Below, one piece after another: positions 15,988-24,179 of a stretch of DNA of 33,895 nucleotides (within the stretch, counting starts at the first letter, position 1; each line of letters starts with the position of its first letter). The notes below the pieces were generated by a model. That model was not told the DNA's origin. It made no database searches and saw only the letters and a list, made by a program, of their open reading frames with translations. The position numbers were made by a program, and so were the translations under genes. Source of the DNA: an uncultured Mobiluncus sp. (GTDB taxonomy: Bacteria; Actinomycetota; Actinomycetes; Actinomycetales; Actinomycetaceae); the NCBI RefSeq assembly GCF_902488535.1, contig NZ_CABTWO010000021.1:1-33895 (forward strand). The letters are read 5' to 3'.

Positions 15988-17613
15988 ATGGAATACCCCA
16001 AGGGCATCGACGACAAGTTCATGACAGCCCTGCTCATTGCCGGGCGCGGCGAGAGCGGTGCCGACGCTCCGGTGTATAACGTCCAGACGTGGGAACCCTT
16101 CGGAACCCTGCATTGCTCCACCTTCTCTGATGGGGAACAATCCGTGCTCCGGGCTCATGCCGTGAGCGAGCAGTGGTCACAAGAGAGCATTTACACACGT
16201 TCGCGCATTCTGTACCGATTTTTGAAACGAGTTGTACGCCATTACGAACCGATTATCGGGCTCAATCAGCTGTTGAGTGGGAAATCCTGGCTGGATGCAT
16301 CCTCAGAGTATTTTTACATGATTACCCAGGTACGCGGCATAAAGCGGAATTTGAAGTATCTGGGGAAACCACGTCGGGGTGCGGGGGCGGTACCCCGGTC
16401 AACCTATCGAATCTGGTGCCGCCCGGTGGGGGTAGTGGGAATGTTCACTTCCGCGGACAACCCAATTTCGATGGTCTGCGATATTTTGAATCCCATCATG
16501 GCTGGCAATGCGGTGGTCAACTTTGTGACTCCCCAGGCGACTCTGGGAGCCTTATTGATGAAAGCAGTGCTGGTGGACGCGGGGATGCCGGCGGACGTGT
16601 GGCGCATTGTGGTCTCGGAATCTTCGCAGTTCGGGATGAAGTTCATTCCTGCCCTTGACTATGTCACGGCCATCGGGCCGAACCGGATGTGTCAACGAAT
16701 CTCGATGGAGTGTGCACGCCACTCGGTGCCCATATCTTGCTTTGGAGCGGTCAAAAAAATCGCGTTGGTGATGGAGGACGCAAAATTGTGGGACGCGGCG
16801 AAAGCCTGCGCCCGATCGGCTTTCCTGAGTGCTGGTCAATCCACAAACTCTATCGAGGTTATTTTTGTGCATGAAGCGGTGCGCGAACCGTTTGAACAGA
16901 TGATGGTGCAATACACCCAGGAACAAATCCGGGTTGGCCGATATACCAATCCACACGCCACTATGGGTTCCATGATGTACCCCGACCGGGTCAAGAATTG
17001 TGAAAAAGTATTGAAACTGGCTCGCGATAATGGTGCCCGGGTGCTGATGGGTTCCCATCCGCGTCCCGAGATTAGCCCGACTTTCTTTGAACCGACCATC
17101 GTGGCGGATTTACCTCCGGATCTAAACCTGTTGGAAACGGAAGTGTATGGGCCGGTGGTGGCACTGCTGCCTTTTAAAGACATTACGAATGTGGTACGCC
17201 TGGTGACGGGGTCACGAGTCATTGACTCCGCCGCCGTCTTTACTCGCGACATCGATTTCGTGCGCAATCTGATTGACAATGCAGAGTTCGCCACGGTCTG
17301 CGTCAACGACACGTATTTCTCTATGGATATGTCGTGGAAAGCGCCGATTCAGGGTAAAGGCGAAAGCGGTCAGGGAATTCGTCACGGCATGGAAGCGATT
17401 TTGCAATATACGCAAGTCTTTTCGGCCGCGCGTTTGAAAGGTATTTCCTGGGTGCCCAAGGACTGGCGCTCCGGGAACTGGACGGAACGCTTGACCTTCG
17501 CTTTTATGGGGTTTTATTCTTGGATGTCACATAACGTGACCGACACGGTGGTGGCGGATGGAATCAGGGCTATGTTCCGGTGGATGCGAGACCGATTCGT
17601 CGGCCCAGTGTAA
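15988..17613 (+). CDS. Aldehyde dehydrogenase-fold protein lacking catalytic residues (paralogue 2)
   Basis: This 541-residue protein is a clear paralogue of its upstream neighbour, alignable end to end (LNQLLSGKSWLDA, GAVPRSTYRI, GNAVVNF, FFEPTIV, APIQGKGESGQGIRHGMEAILQY). It too has lost aldehyde dehydrogenase catalysis: the GQxC cysteine is Thr286 (GQST), the ELGGK block reads CFGAVKK, and the cofactor lysine is Phe179. The glutamate of the nicotinamide-ribose motif (EVYGPV) is retained. The C-terminal extension after residue 495 matches paralogue 1 in RLTFAF, DTV, RAM and the end MRDRFVGPV. ATG at 15988 has AGGAGG at 15977-15982. The 90-base gap to paralogue 1 allows co-transcription. The pair might form a hetero-oligomer, since true family members are dimers or tetramers; this is inference. 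Confidence 0.85.
   Translation: MEYPKGIDDKFMTALLIAGRGESGADAPVYNVQTWEPFGTLHCSTFSDGEQSVLRAHAVSEQWSQESIYTRSRILYRFLKRVVRHYEPIIGLNQLLSGKSWLDASSEYFYMITQVRGIKRNLKYLGKPRRGAGAVPRSTYRIWCRPVGVVGMFTSADNPISMVCDILNPIMAGNAVVNFVTPQATLGALLMKAVLVDAGMPADVWRIVVSESSQFGMKFIPALDYVTAIGPNRMCQRISMECARHSVPISCFGAVKKIALVMEDAKLWDAAKACARSAFLSAGQSTNSIEVIFVHEAVREPFEQMMVQYTQEQIRVGRYTNPHATMGSMMYPDRVKNCEKVLKLARDNGARVLMGSHPRPEISPTFFEPTIVADLPPDLNLLETEVYGPVVALLPFKDITNVVRLVTGSRVIDSAAVFTRDIDFVRNLIDNAEFATVCVNDTYFSMDMSWKAPIQGKGESGQGIRHGMEAILQYTQVFSAARLKGISWVPKDWRSGNWTERLTFAFMGFYSWMSHNVTDTVVADGIRAMFRWMRDRFVGPV
16504..16539 (+). repeat. 36-bp block identical in both ALDH-like paralogues (copy 2)
   Basis: Second copy of the identical block at 14788-14823, in the same reading frame of the paralogous gene. 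Confidence 0.85.
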
Positions 17614-17680
17614 TTTTTGTTTTCTGGTCAGGTTCCCGCCGACTCCGCTGTTCGATATATGAGACGAGTTTTTTTCAAAA

Positions 17681-17715
17681 GGTGAATAGCGCTATGGTGA
17701 GTTTCAATATTCACC
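17681..17715 (+). promoter_or_regulatory. Inverted repeat upstream of the ABC transporter lipoprotein gene
   Basis: GGTGAATA (17681-17688) and TATTCACC (17708-17715) form a perfect 8-bp inverted repeat with a 19-base spacer, ending 19 bases before the start codon. A TATGGT box (17693-17698), a possible -10, lies inside the spacer. The layout fits an operator or a leader hairpin; no regulator gene is adjacent. Confidence 0.4.
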
Positions 17716-17734
17716 AAAACGAAGGATTTTCCTG

Positions 17735-18718
17735 ATGCGTAGAATAATTGCCTCAATAGTTGTCGGTATGGCCGCTTTGGCGTTGGCAGGTTGCTCATCT
17801 TCAGACGGGGCCAAGGGAGGTGCTGCCAGCGGCGATGGCAAATACAAAGTCGCTATTGCCCAGTACGCCAGTTTCCCGCCCTTGGACGAGGCGGTAGCCG
17901 GATTTAAAGCCGCTTTGAGTGAAGCTGGATTGGATGTCACCTATGACACTTCCAATGCCCAAGGGGATCAGACCAACGTGAACTCCGTCGCTTCCAAGTA
18001 CGCTGCGGGCGATTATGATTTGGTGTTTGCTATCGCCACCCCCATGGCTCAGTCCATTGCCCAAAACGTGGTCGATACCCCGGTACTGTTCACCGCGGTG
18101 ACAGACCCGGTGGCCGCGGAGCTAGTGAAGTCTAACGAAGAGCCTGGTTCCAATGTGACCGGCACCATGGATATGAATCCGGTAGCTAAGCAGATTGACC
18201 TGGTTAAACAGGTGATTCCCGATGCTCACAAGGTGGGCATTATCTATTCCTCCGGGGAGGTAAACTCGCAGGTACAAGTCAAATTGGCCAAAGCGGAAGC
18301 TAAGAAACAAGGGTTGGAAGTGGTGGAAAAAACCATCACCAATACCGCCGAAGTTCAGCAGGCCGCTCAGACCCTGACCGGTGTCGATGCCATTTTCATT
18401 CCTACCGATAACACCGTGGTAGCCGCGTTGGATTCCGTGCTGCAGGTGGCGGAGGAAAAGGGCATCCTTACGGTGGCTGGTGAGTCCAGTTCGGTCAGTA
18501 ACGGTGCGGCTTTGACGCTAGGTCTCGATTACAAGACCCTCGGACATCAGACCGGAGAAATGGCGATAAAAATCTTGAAGGGCGAGGCTAAACCCGAGAC
18601 TATGCCGGTGGAAGCCCAAAAGACGCCGTTGCTGGTGGTGAACCCGGAGGCCGCTCAGAAGCAGGGACACCCACTCCCGGCCAACTTGCTGGATAAGGCC
18701 GACAAGGTTGTCAAGTAA
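17735..18718 (+). CDS. ABC transporter substrate-binding lipoprotein (TrpX-like)
   Basis: A lipoprotein signal peptide is plain: MRRIIAS, a hydrophobic core and the lipobox LAGC with Cys20, so the mature protein is lipid-anchored outside the membrane. The rest is a two-lobed periplasmic-binding-type domain of the ABC_sub_bind family (PF04392), with TPVLFTAVTDPVAAELV, VKQVIPDAHKVGIIYSSGEVNS and AIFIPTDNTVVAALD. In Streptococcus, members of this family (TrpX) are linked to tryptophan or other aromatic amino acid uptake; here the substrate is not determined. Start: ATG at 17735 with GAAGGA eight bases upstream. The permease and ATPase follow but are separated by a terminator-like hairpin, which would favour excess of the binding protein. 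Confidence 0.92.
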   Translation: MRRIIASIVVGMAALALAGCSSSDGAKGGAASGDGKYKVAIAQYASFPPLDEAVAGFKAALSEAGLDVTYDTSNAQGDQTNVNSVASKYAAGDYDLVFAIATPMAQSIAQNVVDTPVLFTAVTDPVAAELVKSNEEPGSNVTGTMDMNPVAKQIDLVKQVIPDAHKVGIIYSSGEVNSQVQVKLAKAEAKKQGLEVVEKTITNTAEVQQAAQTLTGVDAIFIPTDNTVVAALDSVLQVAEEKGILTVAGESSSVSNGAALTLGLDYKTLGHQTGEMAIKILKGEAKPETMPVEAQKTPLLVVNPEAAQKQGHPLPANLLDKADKVVK

Positions 18719-18732
18719 CCACAGTGTCTAGA

Positions 18733-18770
18733 CAAAAGCCCATCCTGCCTAAAAGCGGGGTGGGCTTTTG
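18733..18770 (+). terminator. Hairpin terminator after the binding-protein gene
   Basis: CAAAAGCCCATCC (18733-18745) pairs with the bases up to CTTTTG (18757-18770) in a stem of about 13 bp with one G-T pair, ending in a T-run. It lies within the transporter gene set and may act as a partial terminator. Confidence 0.75.
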
Positions 18771-18806
18771 CGATGTCGGAAAGGCGCAGGTTTCCGCGGC
18801 CCTATT

Positions 18807-18836
18807 TTGGCTGGGGTGTCAGGCTCGTGTTTTAAT
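18807..18836 (+). promoter_or_regulatory. Candidate promoter for the permease-ATPase genes
   Basis: TTGGCT (18807-18812) and TTTAAT (18831-18836) are 18 bases apart, downstream of the hairpin and about 70 bases before the permease start. It could supply separate transcription of the membrane part of the transporter. Confidence 0.4.
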
Positions 18837-18904
18837 TAGTGGGTGAGCGACCCCGAGAACCTAACCGGGGAACCTTGGGAATACACGTAAGGATTTGAAA
18901 AAAT

Positions 18905-19894
18905 ATGATTGGTGCGGTGGAGCTGGGCCTCATTTACGGATTGATGGCCTTGGGGGTGTACCTCACATTTAGAATCCTCGATTTCGCCGATTTGACGATT
19001 GATTCGAGTTTTACCACCGGAGCGGCAGCTTGCGCGGTAGTTATCCTCGGTGGAGGCAGCCCGTGGCTGGGGACCTTGGCAGGATTCGTGGTGGGACTGA
19101 TTGCCGGGTTTATTACCGGCTTACTGAACACGGCTGGGAAAATTCACCCTCTGCTGGCGGGGATTTTGACCCAGATTGGTTTGTATTCGGTGAACCTGCG
19201 CATCATGGGTAAATCCAACCTGCCGTTTCGGCGTGAAGAATCTCTGTTTACGCCGCTGCGGGAGGCGAATCTGGTGGGGACGTGGGTCAGCGTAGCGATT
19301 CTGCTGGCGGTCCTGCTGGTAGCCTGCGGGGTAGTCGTGTGGTTCCTGTCCACCAATCTGGGTTTGGCTTTGCGCGCCACTGGCGACAACGAAGAAATGG
19401 CGCGTGCCCAAGGGGTGAACACCGACTTGGCCAAACTGGTCGGCTTGGCACTGTCTAACGGCTTGGTGGCGCTGTCCGGTTCCCTCATCGCCCAATATCA
19501 AGGTTTTGCGGATATTTCTATGGGTATCGGGCTGATTATTGCCGGTCTAGCCTCGGTTATTATCGGCACCGCGGTCATTCCCACCGGACGCATCTGGATG
19601 GCCGTGTTGGCAGTGGTGGGCGGCTCTGTCGTGTACCGCGTCATTATTCAAGCCGCCTTGATGATTCCGGGGTTCAACCCCAACGACATGAAACTGTTGA
19701 GTGCCATCATTGTGGTGGTGTTCCTTATCGCCCCACGGTGGAAAGGCTTTCTCTCGTGGCAAAAGAACCATCCCATTGCGGAGTTCTCCGGGGTGCAGCC
19801 CTGGGACACGGCCGACGCTGAGGAGCTTGACTCCGGCGATACCCGCCCGGCGGATAAACATATCACCAAACGGACCCGACGGAAGGGGCTGTGA
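18905..19894 (+). CDS. ABC transporter permease (TrpY-like, BPD_transp_2 type)
   Basis: This 329-residue protein has about eight to nine hydrophobic segments and the pattern of the branched-chain-type permease family that pairs with TrpX-like binding proteins: GAVELGLIYGLMALGVYLTFRILDFADLTIDSSF at the N-terminus, then LLNTAGKIHPLLAGILTQIGLYS and LRATGDNEEMARAQGVN. The latter cytoplasmic loop contacts the ATPase. The last 50 residues are hydrophilic and rather basic at the end, beyond the usual family end. The ATG at 18905 has AAGGA 11 bases upstream. The ATPase gene follows after three bases. It transports an unknown ligand, possibly an aromatic amino acid. Confidence 0.92.
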   Translation: MIGAVELGLIYGLMALGVYLTFRILDFADLTIDSSFTTGAAACAVVILGGGSPWLGTLAGFVVGLIAGFITGLLNTAGKIHPLLAGILTQIGLYSVNLRIMGKSNLPFRREESLFTPLREANLVGTWVSVAILLAVLLVACGVVVWFLSTNLGLALRATGDNEEMARAQGVNTDLAKLVGLALSNGLVALSGSLIAQYQGFADISMGIGLIIAGLASVIIGTAVIPTGRIWMAVLAVVGGSVVYRVIIQAALMIPGFNPNDMKLLSAIIVVVFLIAPRWKGFLSWQKNHPIAEFSGVQPWDTADAEELDSGDTRPADKHITKRTRRKGL

Positions 19895-19897
19895 ACC

Positions 19898-20689
19898 ATG
19901 CTAGAACTTTCGCATATTTCCAAGGCGTTTTTCCGTCACACCGTTAACGAAAAAATTGCTCTGCGTGACATCTCCCTGCAGTTAGACGAGGGCGACTTTG
20001 TTACCGTCATCGGTTCCAACGGAGCGGGCAAATCGACCTTGCTGAACATTGTCTCGGGACGCTACCGCCCGGACTTGGGACAGATACATATTGACGGACA
20101 CGATGTGACGCGCAAACCTGACTACAAAGTGGCGCGTTACGTGGGACGCGTGTTCCAAGACCCGATGGCGGGAACCTGCCCACACATGACTATTGAAGAG
20201 AACTTGGCGATTGCCTGGGCGCGCACGCACGGGCACGGGCTGGGACTCGGGGTGACAAAGGCACGCAAGGCACAGTTCCGCGATGAGCTCAAGGTTTTGG
20301 AACAAGGCCTGGAAAATCGCCTGACAGCCCGCGTGGGTTTGCTCTCCGGCGGGCAGCGTCAAGCGCTGTCCCTGGTGATGGCCGTGTTCACTCAGCCGAA
20401 GATTTTGCTGTTGGACGAACACACGGCGGCTTTGGATCCGGCGCGTGCCGAGTTGATTACCCGCTTGACCCAAGAGCTGGTGGCGCGCCACGGACTGACC
20501 ACCCTGATGGTGACCCACAACATGGAACAAGCACTGCACTTGGGCAACCGCCTCATCATGATGCATGAGGGCGAGGTCATTATGGAACTGAGCGGGAAAG
20601 ACAAGGAAAACGCGACTGTGGACGACCTGCTGGCCCAATTCGCCAAGTTCAAAGGCGCGGCGCTATCTGACCGGACCATGCTGGCTTAG
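19898..20689 (+). CDS. ABC transporter ATP-binding protein (TrpZ-like)
   Basis: This is the nucleotide-binding subunit that powers the importer, 263 residues. Walker A is GSNGAGKST (39-47), the signature LSGGQRQ is at 149-155, Walker B is ILLLDE (169-174) followed by HTAALDP, and the switch histidine is His207 in VTHNM. The Q-loop is in VFQDP. Three bases separate it from the permease gene and the ribosome binding site (GGAAGGGG) lies in the permease end. It stops seven bases before the convergent kdpE stop. Confidence 0.94.
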   Translation: MLELSHISKAFFRHTVNEKIALRDISLQLDEGDFVTVIGSNGAGKSTLLNIVSGRYRPDLGQIHIDGHDVTRKPDYKVARYVGRVFQDPMAGTCPHMTIEENLAIAWARTHGHGLGLGVTKARKAQFRDELKVLEQGLENRLTARVGLLSGGQRQALSLVMAVFTQPKILLLDEHTAALDPARAELITRLTQELVARHGLTTLMVTHNMEQALHLGNRLIMMHEGEVIMELSGKDKENATVDDLLAQFAKFKGAALSDRTMLA

Positions 20690-20696
20690 CGCTCGG

Positions 20697-21413
20697 CTAG
20701 CTGCCTGATGGCGGGGGTTCTTGACGAATCATCCGGTACCCAACCCGGACATGGGTCTGGATATATTGGGGTTTCTCAGGATTACTCTCGATTTTCTTGC
20801 GCAAAGTGGCCATGAACACCCGTAAGGACACAATGTCAGAAGGCAAAGCGTTTCCCCAAATTTCTTTCAAAATAAAGTTGTGGGTCAAGACCTTGCCGGT
20901 GTGCTTTGCCAGCAGACGCAACAGCTTGTACTCAATCGGGGTCAAGTGCAGTTCCGTGCCCTGAAAACTCGCGGTTCCTGCCACGTAGTCAATCTGCAGC
21001 TCGCCGTTTTCATAAGTACTGACTTCAGCAGTGGGGGATTCCCCCGCGTGGCTGCGCCGCAGGGAAACACGCAACCGCGCTAGAAACTCCTCCACGCTAA
21101 AAGGCTTGGTGAGGTAGTCATCTGCTCCCGCGTCCAGGGCTTCCACTTTGTCTTGGTCTTCAGTGCGGGCGCTTACCACAATAATCGGCACGCTACTCCA
21201 ACCCCGGATTGTGTGGATGACCTCCACACCCTCTATGTCCGGCAGGCCCAAATCAAGAATAATGACATCGGGAGAAAATGAGGCGGATTCCTCAATAGCA
21301 GAAGCGCCGCTGCTGGCAGCACGGTACTGGTAGTTTTGAGAATTCAACGTGGTGCGCATCAGATTGGTAATGGCGGGGTCGTCCTCCACCACGAGAATTT
21401 TCGGCTTACTCAT
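20697..21413 (-). CDS. kdpE: Response regulator KdpE
   Basis: KdpE is the OmpR-family transcription factor that activates kdpFABC under potassium limitation. The receiver domain (1-118) has the acidic pocket EDD (10-12), the phosphoacceptor Asp54 in ILDLGLPD, Thr/Ser at VVSAR and Lys103 in LTKPF. The winged-helix domain follows with LTPIEYKLLRLLAKHTGKVLT and the C-terminal VRVGYRM. The 238-residue length is usual. It overlaps kdpD by eight bases (ATGAGTAA), so both are co-translated, and it stops convergently against the ABC ATPase. Confidence 0.95.
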   Translation of the reverse strand: MSKPKILVVEDDPAITNLMRTTLNSQNYQYRAASSGASAIEESASFSPDVIILDLGLPDIEGVEVIHTIRGWSSVPIIVVSARTEDQDKVEALDAGADDYLTKPFSVEEFLARLRVSLRRSHAGESPTAEVSTYENGELQIDYVAGTASFQGTELHLTPIEYKLLRLLAKHTGKVLTHNFILKEIWGNALPSDIVSLRVFMATLRKKIESNPEKPQYIQTHVRVGYRMIRQEPPPSGS

Positions 21414-24084
21414 GCTGAACTGAAACCTCCTCTAGGGGTAGTGTAAAGGAAAACACAGCTCCATGAGGGGTGTTGTCGCACACGGTAATGGTGCCTTCGT
21501 GGGCTTCCACTATGGATTTGCACAGGCTCAATCCCAGACCCAAGCCGCGGCGGCTGTCGGCTGCTGGTGAATCCTCGCTCACGATATAGAACATATCGAA
21601 CAGATGCTGCTTTGCCGATTCCGGTATGCCGGGGCCATCATCGGCAATTGTTACCCGCACTCTCGCTCCGTCTCTCCTAGCCGACAAGGTGATGTGGGAA
21701 CCTCGCGGAGTGTATTTAATGGCATTATTAACGATATTGATTATGACCTGGATGACCAGTCGGGCATCAATATTTGCCAGGAGCATATCATCCGCGAGTT
21801 TCACGCTGATGTGATGCTCCGCAGATCGGCGATCAACGTGGGACAGAGCTTCTCGAAACACGTCATCGATGAGTTCAACGCTCATATTAAGCTGCATCGA
21901 GCCGTTTTCAATCTTGGTGGTCGACAAGAGATTCTCCGTGAGGTTAATCAACCACATGGAATCGTCATAGATAGAGTTATAGATTTCACGCTTCGTCTCC
22001 TCGTCGACCGTGATACGCGTATCCAGCAATACCCCGGCATTGCCGCTGATGCTCGTCAAGGGGGTAAAGAGGTCGTGAGAGATGGCGCGCAACAGGTTAG
22101 ACCGCAGTTGTTCGCGTTGTTTCTCGAGCTCAGCAGCTTGTTTTTCGTCGCGCAGCCGCCTGCGTTCAAGAATCAAACCGCAACCTTCCAACATGGCAAT
22201 CATGAGGTTTTTCTCGAAAGCATCCAAGTGGGGATAGAACTGGAAAGGAATCCCAACTATAGCCATAGACCCCTGATTGCCGCGCACTGCGAGGTACATA
22301 TTCTTGGCATTGGTCAGAGTGGTGGTTGTCGCTCCGGCGTGTTTGCCGTTTTTCGCCACCCAATCTGCCACCGCAAGTTCTTCTTGATTAATGGTTCGGT
22401 ACAAGCTCTGGGCTTCAGAAGCTGGAACAACCTGGAAAGACATCTTGTCATCCCTTCCTAAAAGGGCGTAGAGAATCGGTCGATCCAACAGGTTGCTCAA
22501 CTGGGTGGCGGCGATCTTCAGTATGTCCGACTCGTCTTTGCCTTGCTGCATGAGCTGGTTGCCATTCATTAGGAGCTCCATGGAATACGCCTTTTGCGCC
22601 GACTGGCGAGCTTGGCGTTTCACCCGGGTAGCGAGGGAAGTTGCAATCAAACTAGCAATCAACATTACGATGAAAGTGATGGGATAGTTGGGGTCAATAG
22701 CGGAAAGGGAGAAACGAGGAACTGTGAAAAAGAAGTTGAATGCCACCACGCTGAGCAGAGAGACGATGATGCCATAGAGATAGCCATTCGTCCACACTCC
22801 AGTGAGGAGCACGCCGAGGAGATAGGTGGTGATAATGCTCGCCTCACGCAATCCCGCATCGTACATGGCGAAACTGATGGCAGTGGCGAGGACAAGAATC
22901 CCCACGGACTTAGCAGTGTCCGGCCAGGAAAAAGTCATCTTGGGTTGTTTCACGAAGCGGCTGCGTTTCCGATAGCGCATATGCACCTCGGGGATAATGT
23001 AAATATCCACGTTTTCGAGCAAATGCGTCAGTTTATCGATAAGGGTTTTTCCTGAAAACGGCGAGGTAGTGTGGTTGGTGTGTCCCAGTACAATCTTGGT
23101 GATTCCGGATATTTTCGCGTACTCGGCAATCTGCGAGGCAAGATCCTCCCCGTAGACCGTGGCGATTCGCGCCCCCAACTGTTCGGCCAGGCGAATATTG
23201 CTCTGCAGCCGTTTCAAATCTTCGCCCTTGAGAACTTTAGATTCGGCTGTTTCGACATAGAGGGCGGTGAATCCGCTGTGAAACGCTTCGGACATTCTGG
23301 CGGCAGTGCGGATTACAGTCGGGTTCGTCGGTGAACTGGATAGACAGGTCAGGATGTGTTCGGAGGCTTTCATGGCGGTTTCGTTGTCGGTTTTCTGAGC
23401 TTGGAGGCTCAGCCGGTCAGCAGTGCGCCGCATGGCAATCTCGCGCAGTGCGCTCAAGTTGTCTCGCGTGAAGAAGTTATCGAGTGCAGCAGCGGCCTGC
23501 TGTTGGCGATACACCTTGCCGGTTTGGAGTCGGGTTATCAAATCATCGGGTTCTATATCCACCAGCTCGATCTGAGCTGCGGAGTCAAAAATAAAATCTG
23601 GGACGCGTTCACTCACCTGAATGTGGGTAATCTGGGCGACGAGGTCATTCAATGATTCCAAATGTTGGACATTTACTGTCGTAAAGACATCAATACCGGC
23701 GCGAAGCAGTTCCTCGACATCCTGGTATCGCTTGAGATGGCGGGACTGAGGGGCGTTGGAATGAGCCAACTCGTCCACGAGAATAATCTGGGGGCGGCGT
23801 TGAAGCGCTGCGTCCAAGTCAAACTCGTGCAAATCCGTGCCCCGGTAGGTCATGCTTCGGGTGGGAATCTGTTCCAAACCACCTAAAAGAGCCAGGGTGT
23901 CAGGCCTAGTGTGACGCTCTACGTATCCCACCACCACATCAACGCCGCTGGTCTGTGCTTGGTGTGCCGACTCTAACATAGCGTAGGTTTTTCCCACTCC
24001 GGCGGCGTAACCGAAGAATATCTTGAGTTCACCCCGGCGCGGGTGAGAGCTTTCGGGAGGAAAGGACGTTTCGTAATTATTCAA
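21406..24084 (-). CDS. kdpD: Sensor histidine kinase KdpD
   Basis: KdpD senses potassium limitation or turgor and phosphorylates KdpE. The 892 residues show the full family layout: N-terminal KdpD domain with Walker A (GYAAGVGKT, 25-33) and DELAHSNAP; a universal-stress-protein domain (about 240-370); four membrane segments (about 385-490); a GAF-like region; HisKA with His670 (AISHDLFTPL); and the ATPase domain with NAIKYT, DDGPGIP and GLGLGLS. The stress domain contains CLSSS (247-251), 20 residues, then FTALY (272-276), an exact fit to the SxS-x20-FTAxY c-di-AMP-binding motif described for Staphylococcus aureus KdpD. The start is a TTG at 24084 with a poor ribosome binding site; no better start keeps Walker A. 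It is divergent from kdpFABC. Confidence 0.95.
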   Translation of the reverse strand: MNNYETSFPPESSHPRRGELKIFFGYAAGVGKTYAMLESAHQAQTSGVDVVVGYVERHTRPDTLALLGGLEQIPTRSMTYRGTDLHEFDLDAALQRRPQIILVDELAHSNAPQSRHLKRYQDVEELLRAGIDVFTTVNVQHLESLNDLVAQITHIQVSERVPDFIFDSAAQIELVDIEPDDLITRLQTGKVYRQQQAAAALDNFFTRDNLSALREIAMRRTADRLSLQAQKTDNETAMKASEHILTCLSSSPTNPTVIRTAARMSEAFHSGFTALYVETAESKVLKGEDLKRLQSNIRLAEQLGARIATVYGEDLASQIAEYAKISGITKIVLGHTNHTTSPFSGKTLIDKLTHLLENVDIYIIPEVHMRYRKRSRFVKQPKMTFSWPDTAKSVGILVLATAISFAMYDAGLREASIITTYLLGVLLTGVWTNGYLYGIIVSLLSVVAFNFFFTVPRFSLSAIDPNYPITFIVMLIASLIATSLATRVKRQARQSAQKAYSMELLMNGNQLMQQGKDESDILKIAATQLSNLLDRPILYALLGRDDKMSFQVVPASEAQSLYRTINQEELAVADWVAKNGKHAGATTTTLTNAKNMYLAVRGNQGSMAIVGIPFQFYPHLDAFEKNLMIAMLEGCGLILERRRLRDEKQAAELEKQREQLRSNLLRAISHDLFTPLTSISGNAGVLLDTRITVDEETKREIYNSIYDDSMWLINLTENLLSTTKIENGSMQLNMSVELIDDVFREALSHVDRRSAEHHISVKLADDMLLANIDARLVIQVIINIVNNAIKYTPRGSHITLSARRDGARVRVTIADDGPGIPESAKQHLFDMFYIVSEDSPAADSRRGLGLGLSLCKSIVEAHEGTITVCDNTPHGAVFSFTLPLEEVSVQHE

Positions 24085-24162
24085 CTCGACACACTTTCTT
24101 TAGTGATGCCAGTCTAACACGGCTGAGATTGGTGAAACATTAATAAAGCTCCTAATGAGATT

Positions 24163-24179
24163 AAGAAAGTATTAATAAA
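24163..24179 (-). promoter_or_regulatory. Candidate KdpE-binding direct repeat
   Basis: On the minus strand TTTATT and TTTCTT are separated by five bases, an 11-bp-phased direct repeat like the TTTATA-N5-TTTACA site of Escherichia coli KdpE. It lies in the kdpD/kdpF divergent region. ATTAATAAA occurs at 24139-24147 and 24171-24179, 32 bp apart, and ATTAATA again at 24251-24257. Confidence 0.5.

Noticed and set aside
17614..17734. Possible T-box leader before the TrpX-like gene
   Set aside because: No T-box core sequence or specifier stem visible and the gap is too short.
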